Source of the DNA: JAFMDF01 sp964644655 | GTDB taxonomy: Bacteria > Bacteroidota > Bacteroidia > Chitinophagales > Saprospiraceae | Length of the DNA stretch: 26,897 nucleotides | Assembly: GCA_964644655.1 (NCBI GenBank) | Contig: CAZXYA010000053.1 | Span: forward strand, 1 to 26,897 | Direction: 5' to 3' | The notes under the pieces: generated by a model | What the model was told of the DNA's origin: nothing | Database searches by the model: none | The model's input: only the letters and a program-made list of their open reading frames with translations | Made by a program: the position numbers and the translations under genes | Part shown: one piece after another, positions 22,797 through 26,897 of the stretch | Position numbering within the stretch: position 1 is the first letter of the stretch | Layout: each line of letters starts with the position of its first letter

Positions 22797-24323
22797 ATGT
22801 CTGCTCAACTTACCGTTCACAACAGTTTAACGAGACAAAAAGAAGTTTTTAATCCTATTAATGAAGGTCGCATCGGTATGTATGTTTGTGGCCCAACTGT
22901 TTATAGTGATGTGCATTTAGGGAACTGTCGAACTTTCGTGAGTTTTGATGTGATTTATCGGTATTTATTACACCTAGGGTATAAGGTTCGATATGTAAGA
23001 AATATTACTGATGTTGGCCATTTGGAAGGAGATGTGGATACGGGTGCAGAAGATAAGATTGCTAAAAAAGCACGAATTGAACAGATTGAGCCAATGGAAG
23101 TGGTGCAAAAGTACATGAATGGTTTCCATGATATGATGGCGGTATTCAATACGCTAAAACCAAGTATCGAACCTCGCGCTACAGGGCATATAGTAGAGCA
23201 AATCGAGATGGTCCAGCAAATCATTGACAATGGCTATGCCTATGAAAAAAATGGTTCTGTTTATTTTGATACGATTAAATTAGCCAAAGAGGGCGACCGT
23301 TATGGTAAACTATCTGGTCGGATTATAGAAGATTTATTAGTAGAAACTAGGGACTTGAAAAATCAGAATGAAAAAAATCATCCTTCTGATTTTGCGATTT
23401 GGATCAAGGCTGCACCAGAGCATCTAATGCGTTGGAATTCTCCTTGGTCTGTTGGTTTCCCCGGTTGGCACTTAGAGTGTTCAGCGATGAGTACCAAATA
23501 TTTAGGGACTAATTTTGATATTCATGGTGGTGGAAATGATTTAAAATTCCCACATCACGAAAATGAAATTGCACAAAATTATGGCTCTTGTAATTGCCAG
23601 CCAGCAAACTATTGGTTGCATACCAATATGTTGTTGATGAATGGCAAGAAGATGTCTAAAAGTGTAGATCCAGAAACAGGCATTTCTAATTCTATTGCAC
23701 CAGGCGAATTATTCACAGGTGATAATCCAAATATTTCTAAAGGCTATAACCCAATGGTTGTGCGTTTCTTTATGTTACAATCGCATTATAGAAGCACACT
23801 AGATTTAACAGATGCGGCTTTAACGGCTGCTGAAAAAGGCTATCGTCGATTGATGGATGCTCATAAAATATTGCAAGACTTAAGTCATCCAGGAAAAGGT
23901 AGTACAGGAGCATTAGATAAAGAAATTAAGGAATTAATTCAATTAGCTTATGCAGATATGAGCGACGATTTTAGTGCGCCTAAAGCATTAGCTCGTTTGT
24001 TTGAATTGGTGACTAAAGTAAATGGTTTGAAGGCAGGTCATTTGGCTTTTGATCAAATTACAGCAGAAACGTTGGACCAATTAAAAGCTACTTTTACTAC
24101 CTTCATTTTTGATATTTTTGGCTTATTAGATGATACGGTAGCAGGAGGCGGTGACGGAGAATATGAGACTTTAGACGGCTTAATGCAGATGGTGATTAAA
24201 ATTCGCCAAAGCGCCCGTCAAAACAAAGATTGGGGAACAGCAGATACGATTCGAGATACCTTAAAAGCTTTGAAGATTCAGTTGAAAGATGGAAAAGATG
24301 GGACGGCTTGGTCTAAGGAATAA
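22797..24323 (+). CDS. cysS: Cysteinyl-tRNA synthetase
   Basis: Class I aminoacyl-tRNA synthetase that charges tRNA-Cys. It has 508 residues, slightly above the usual 460-500. The HIGH-equivalent is HLGN at 40-43, next to CGPTVYSDV (zinc ligand Cys31); the other zinc ligands are Cys228 in GWHLECSAMS and the His/Glu of the PHHENE block. The KMSKS loop is at 285-289. The connective peptide (NITDVGHLEGDVDTGAEDKI) and the C-terminal helical anticodon-binding DALR-like region (from about 400) are present. It has its own predicted promoter and is followed by a dispersed inverted repeat. Housekeeping gene with no sign of transfer. Confidence 0.96.
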   Translation: MSAQLTVHNSLTRQKEVFNPINEGRIGMYVCGPTVYSDVHLGNCRTFVSFDVIYRYLLHLGYKVRYVRNITDVGHLEGDVDTGAEDKIAKKARIEQIEPMEVVQKYMNGFHDMMAVFNTLKPSIEPRATGHIVEQIEMVQQIIDNGYAYEKNGSVYFDTIKLAKEGDRYGKLSGRIIEDLLVETRDLKNQNEKNHPSDFAIWIKAAPEHLMRWNSPWSVGFPGWHLECSAMSTKYLGTNFDIHGGGNDLKFPHHENEIAQNYGSCNCQPANYWLHTNMLLMNGKKMSKSVDPETGISNSIAPGELFTGDNPNISKGYNPMVVRFFMLQSHYRSTLDLTDAALTAAEKGYRRLMDAHKILQDLSHPGKGSTGALDKEIKELIQLAYADMSDDFSAPKALARLFELVTKVNGLKAGHLAFDQITAETLDQLKATFTTFIFDIFGLLDDTVAGGGDGEYETLDGLMQMVIKIRQSARQNKDWGTADTIRDTLKALKIQLKDGKDGTAWSKE

Positions 24324-24358
24324 ATATCAGTAACTTACGTGATAAGTACAGCGTTCAG

Positions 24359-24416
24359 AAGGGTTGTCAGTTGTCGGTTATCAGTTAGATTCGGAATTAG
24401 GAAACTGACAACTCTT
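24359..24416. repeat. Inverted repeat, copy 2 of the dispersed GTTGTCA family
   Basis: AAGGGTTGTCAGTT (24359-24372) pairs with AACTGACAACTCTT (24403-24416) at all 14 positions with one G-T wobble. The left side continues with the units GTTGTCG and GTTATCAGTT (to 24387), which closely match 5698-5715 of the helicase-end repeat. It lies between cysS (+) and the glycosyltransferase gene (-), a convergent gap, a plausible place for a bidirectional transcript end. Confidence 0.75.
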
Positions 24417-24462
24417 CAAATTAAGCTGGTATTTATTTAATTCCTAGCCCACTAGACATCTA

Positions 24463-25209
24463 TCACTTAAATTTTCCCTCTAATAGTCTATATTTTCGGT
24501 ACACCAAATATCCCGTCCGAATACTAATTATCCAACCTGCTTTCCCATCTAGAAAACCCAATTTTAAAAAATAAGTCCTTAGAAATCGAGCTACAGGTGC
24601 CATCCACAATTTAATGAATGTTGCTTTTTTCCCATCTTGAAATAGTTGTTGAGCAGAAAGTTGGGCATATTTTTCAATCCGTTGCCAATGGTCGGCTGAA
24701 TTTTGGTAAGAATAATGATATAATAATCCTGCTAGGCGAATAATCTTAATATTTGTAGGAAAAATCAATTGCTCATGTACAAAATCACCTTGCCATTTTG
24801 CTGTTTTCCGATGAAACAAACGATTTTTCCAATCGGGATGCCAATTACAATATTTAATCCATTGTCCACAATAATTATTTAATCGATTGATGCTATAAAT
24901 GTGATTTTCATCAAGCTGTAAAGTATGGATATTGTTTTTCAACGCTTCGGATAAAACTTCATCCGCATCAATAGATAATATCCAATCATGTGCAGCTAAT
25001 TGATTGCCGTAATTTTTATTTTGGCTATAGCCTACCCATTCCTTTTGAACCACCTTTGCTCCTAGTCTTTGAGCAAATTCAACCGTTTTATCTGTACTAA
25101 ACGCATCAATAATCAAGATTTCAGCTACTATATTTTTTAGAGATTCTAAGCATTGAATAATATTTGCCTCCTCGTTTTTGGTAATGATTACTGCTGATAT
25201 TTTAGGCAT
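24463..25209 (-). CDS. Family 2 glycosyltransferase (WaaE/KdtX-like)
   Basis: A 248-residue inverting glycosyltransferase with GT-A fold. The start at the ATG complementary to 25207-25209 gives MPKISAVIITKNEEANI, the typical GT2 beginning; an upstream in-frame ATG at 25299 would add 30 residues encoded by the large inverted repeat, and is rejected. Motifs: IIDAFSTDKTVEFA (nucleotide-binding), SIDADEVLS with the DxD-like 81-83, and WKNRLFHRKTAKWQGDFVHE of the acceptor region. The C-terminal half is like LPS-core glucosyltransferases of the WaaE type, with a hydrophobic ending. Substrate not determined. It lies downstream of manA on the same strand, consistent with surface-polysaccharide work, although a 253-base gap with a large repeat separates them. 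Confidence 0.85.
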   Translation of the reverse strand: MPKISAVIITKNEEANIIQCLESLKNIVAEILIIDAFSTDKTVEFAQRLGAKVVQKEWVGYSQNKNYGNQLAAHDWILSIDADEVLSEALKNNIHTLQLDENHIYSINRLNNYCGQWIKYCNWHPDWKNRLFHRKTAKWQGDFVHEQLIFPTNIKIIRLAGLLYHYSYQNSADHWQRIEKYAQLSAQQLFQDGKKATFIKLWMAPVARFLRTYFLKLGFLDGKAGWIISIRTGYLVYRKYRLLEGKFK

Positions 25210-25244
25210 TGTGGAAAAGTATAAAGGAAAAATAGTATATAATA

Positions 25245-25432
25245 CTATGTTTTCAAAGTTTGGATTATTTATAGTATTGTTTTTTAGGTGCATTAGCACC
25301 GACCATGTTGAACATAATCGGTGCTAACGCACCTCTAAACAGCAAGAAAAGAGGGCTTGAGCTACAAATATAGTCGTTGCTGATGCACCTAAAAAATGAC
25401 ACTATAATTAATCTAAAACTTTGGAAACATAG
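25245..25432. repeat. 188-bp element with about 59-bp terminal inverted repeats
   Basis: Left arm 25245-25303 and right arm 25373-25432 align with 51 identities over 60 positions, with one indel and eight mismatches. The ends are CTATG and CATAG. The central 69 bases contain AACATAATCGGTGCTAACGC, and a partial copy of the arm end, GGTGCTAACGCACCT (25320-25334), which is almost the inverse of AGGTGCATTAGCACC (25286-25300). No open frame or target-site duplication is evident. It could be a miniature mobile element, or a large RNA hairpin between manA and the glycosyltransferase gene. Confidence 0.88.
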
Positions 25433-25462
25433 CACTAGTCTATCTATACCTTTGTACCTCTT

Positions 25463-26668
25463 TTAAGGAACTTTAGCTTTAAAAAGCAAACAAATATCTT
25501 CTGTTTTTATGGTATAGGAAGTATTTGCTTCTACAAAGAAACTTGCTCCTTTGGTAAAAGACAATGATTTGCCAGCAAAATTAATCATAGCGGCGCCTTC
25601 CATTATAATCAAAGTTTCGGCACTAGTCGTTTGCGTAGAGCGGTAGGTGTTATTTTTATTAATTTTTATTTCGCTTAATTCAAAGTCAGGAGCAGGTGTT
25701 TTAAATACTTTTTCTACTTCGGAGATTTGTGTACCTTTTAATATTTTAGGCGTGATTGCCTCAAAGACTAAATGAGCTAAGAGTTCAGATACATCAATAT
25801 GCTTTTGCGTCAAGCCTCCTCTAAAAACATTATCAGAATTGGCCATTAATTCCATATTCACTCCTTCTAAATAGGCGTGTGGAATGCCCGCTGCTTGAAA
25901 AATACCTTCCCCTTTTTTGATATTGACTAAATTGAACAAATAAATGGAGAAAATACCTCTATCGAAATTTCCATCAATGGTGTACTCAACAAAAGCTTGG
26001 GCAGCCCAATAATCAGCAGAATTTTTAGCAAGTTTTCCAGCTTCAAAAAGAGGTTGTAACCGTTGCCAAAGTGGGGCTAGTAATTGATTGACTTCCTGTT
26101 GGGGCATTTCCATAATTGCCTTATACAAGTAAAAAATATCCTCTTTTTTGCTAAAGAATGTTTTTAGGCTTGTAAATTCTGGAATAGTCAATACTTGTCG
26201 AATGGCTTCGATAGATTTAAATCCATGCAATAACCAAAAATCAGTTAAAGCAACCATTACTTCTGGTTTATGATTATCATCTCTATAAGTTCGATTTGGA
26301 GCAGTAACACTAATATCCGTTAAATTTTCTTTGGCAAAACCTATTTCAGCAGCTTTTTTAGTTGGGTGTGATTGAATAGAAAGCATGTTATTCACATCCA
26401 GTACTTTAAATAAAAAAGGTAAACGGTTATTAAAATTAGTAGCAATGCGTTGTCCTAATTTTTTTTTCGGTGCTTTTTTAATTAAATTTTCTAGTAAAAT
26501 AGTTCCTGCTAATGTATCTACTTTTGCTGGTCCTTTCACATGCGTCCCCATCCATAATTCCGCATAAGGTTGTTTGTTTTTATTTTCAACAGTCAATAAA
26601 TTAGGGATGAATTGAGTACCTCCCCAAGCATAATGCTGCACAACGCCTTTTAATTGATAAATCGACAT
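25463..26668 (-). CDS. manA: Mannose-6-phosphate isomerase, class I
   Basis: Interconverts fructose-6-phosphate and mannose-6-phosphate in the cytoplasm, feeding GDP-mannose and polysaccharide synthesis. The 401 residues form the type I cupin fold. The zinc site is Gln99 and His101 (LSIQSHP), Glu136 (NHKPEVMVAL) and His264 (GIPHAYLEG), and the active-site arginine is Arg283 in NVFRGGLTQKHIDV. All are intact. The C-terminal cupin domain (about 315-400) ends with the IKTEDICLLFKAKVP strand. It is the first gene of a minus-strand pair with the glycosyltransferase; the intergenic repeat may insulate or regulate the second gene. A tRNA terminator stands upstream of it. Confidence 0.93.
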   Translation of the reverse strand: MSIYQLKGVVQHYAWGGTQFIPNLLTVENKNKQPYAELWMGTHVKGPAKVDTLAGTILLENLIKKAPKKKLGQRIATNFNNRLPFLFKVLDVNNMLSIQSHPTKKAAEIGFAKENLTDISVTAPNRTYRDDNHKPEVMVALTDFWLLHGFKSIEAIRQVLTIPEFTSLKTFFSKKEDIFYLYKAIMEMPQQEVNQLLAPLWQRLQPLFEAGKLAKNSADYWAAQAFVEYTIDGNFDRGIFSIYLFNLVNIKKGEGIFQAAGIPHAYLEGVNMELMANSDNVFRGGLTQKHIDVSELLAHLVFEAITPKILKGTQISEVEKVFKTPAPDFELSEIKINKNNTYRSTQTTSAETLIIMEGAAMINFAGKSLSFTKGASFFVEANTSYTIKTEDICLLFKAKVP

Positions 26669-26813
26669 GAAAAATTTTTCAGAAAATTTGAAGTAATGAT
26701 TTGTAAGATTTTACTAAAAGGAGAATGATAGGTTGCATTCTGTAGTACCAAGCTCTGTTTGGTATTAGGCATATTAGTGCGTCAGATAAAAAATAGATAC
26801 GGGGACAGAAAAT

Positions 26814-26838
26814 AAAAAAAGCCCCAAGAATGGAGCTT
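26814..26838 (-). terminator. Intrinsic terminator of the edge tRNA gene
   Basis: On the minus strand, AAGCTCC (complement of 26832-26838), loop ATTCTT, GGGGCTT (complement of 26819-26825) form a 7-bp stem with one G-T wobble, followed by seven Ts (complement of 26814-26820). It lies 8 bases after the tRNA 3' end. Confidence 0.75.
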
Positions 26839-26845
26839 TGATTTG

Positions 26846-26897
26846 CTGTGAGAGAAGGATTCGAACCTCCACGAAGTGGTTAGCTATAGTACAAGAA
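26846..26897 (-). tRNA. tRNA gene, 3' part only, identity undetermined
   Basis: The minus strand shows a textbook T arm: GGAGG (complement of 26866-26870), TTCGAAT loop, CCTTC (26854-26858), then seven acceptor bases TCTCACA (complement of 26847-26853) and a discriminator G (26846). CCA is not encoded. The 27 bases before the T stem contain no standard five-base variable loop, and a CCAC/GTGG hairpin is present, so a long-variable-arm (class II) tRNA such as tRNA-Ser is possible; G73 would fit Ser. The anticodon cannot be read with confidence because the 5' part is outside the window. Confidence 0.7.

Noticed and set aside
25210..25299. Upstream ATG of the glycosyltransferase adding 30 residues
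   Set aside because: The extra residues are encoded by the inverted repeat and by AT-rich leader, while the GT2 N-terminus MPKISAVIITKNEE begins naturally at 25209.
26871..26897. Assigning the edge tRNA to Tyr from a GTA triplet
   Set aside because: GTA is followed by C at position 37 and the neighbouring bases cannot form an anticodon stem, so the identity was left open.

Overview
The window is an AT-rich stretch of a Bacteroidota chromosome. The phylum is supported by the protein set (GSCFA protein, DUF2807/GIN protein, long Lgt, tandem rhomboids next to mutL) and by repeated TAnnTTTG boxes, the phylum's -7 promoter element. A Saprospiria-like lineage is my best guess, with low confidence at class level. 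No transposase, integrase, phage gene, CRISPR array or rRNA is visible. Most genes are ordinary housekeeping genes.

Layout. 1-968: a GNAT-fold protein cut by the window edge, followed with no gap by an Xre-type HTH protein; this is a toxin-antitoxin-like pair and the only clearly accessory gene module. 1023-3677: a CoxE-type VWA protein, a small zinc-ribbon membrane protein and a GSCFA (SGNH-like) protein. 3786-6234: an SF1 Upf1/IGHMBP2-like helicase and a small tail-anchored protein. 6457-8664: a divergent pair, a GH73-type glucosaminidase (-) and a secreted DUF2807 protein (+), separated by about 700 bp that contains a multi-branched palindromic structure. 9305-10471: lgt. 12662-10491 (-): rsmA, a YqeY-like gene and scpA, in that transcription order. 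12870-14303 (+): an M17 leucyl aminopeptidase, which converges with and overlaps by 4 bp an M14 carboxypeptidase (16792-14300, -). 17035-22527 (+): small membrane protein, mutL, two rhomboid proteases and a membrane-anchored EEP-family hydrolase. 22797-24323: cysS. 26668-24463 (-): manA and a family 2 glycosyltransferase. The right edge holds the 3' part of a tRNA gene (-) with its terminator.

How the parts relate. Envelope functions recur: Lgt (lipoprotein maturation), a glucosaminidase (peptidoglycan), ManA and a glycosyltransferase (surface polysaccharide), rhomboids and exported peptidases. Information processing is covered by MutL, ScpA, RsmA, CysRS and the helicase.

The unusual signal is in the gaps. 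Many intergenic regions carry long imperfect inverted repeats: 5689-5750, 7388-7528, 11257-11362, 12682-12739, 19432-19560, 22557-22634, 24359-24416 and 25245-25432. Two of these (5689 and 24359) share the same heptad-like core, so they form a dispersed family. The largest (25245-25432) has about 59-bp arms. In the 22557 and 25245 elements most arm mismatches become G-U pairs in + strand RNA, which suggests, but does not prove, that they act as RNA. I see no convincing complete new multi-gene system; the best candidates for novelty are these intergenic elements and the edge GNAT-Xre pair.
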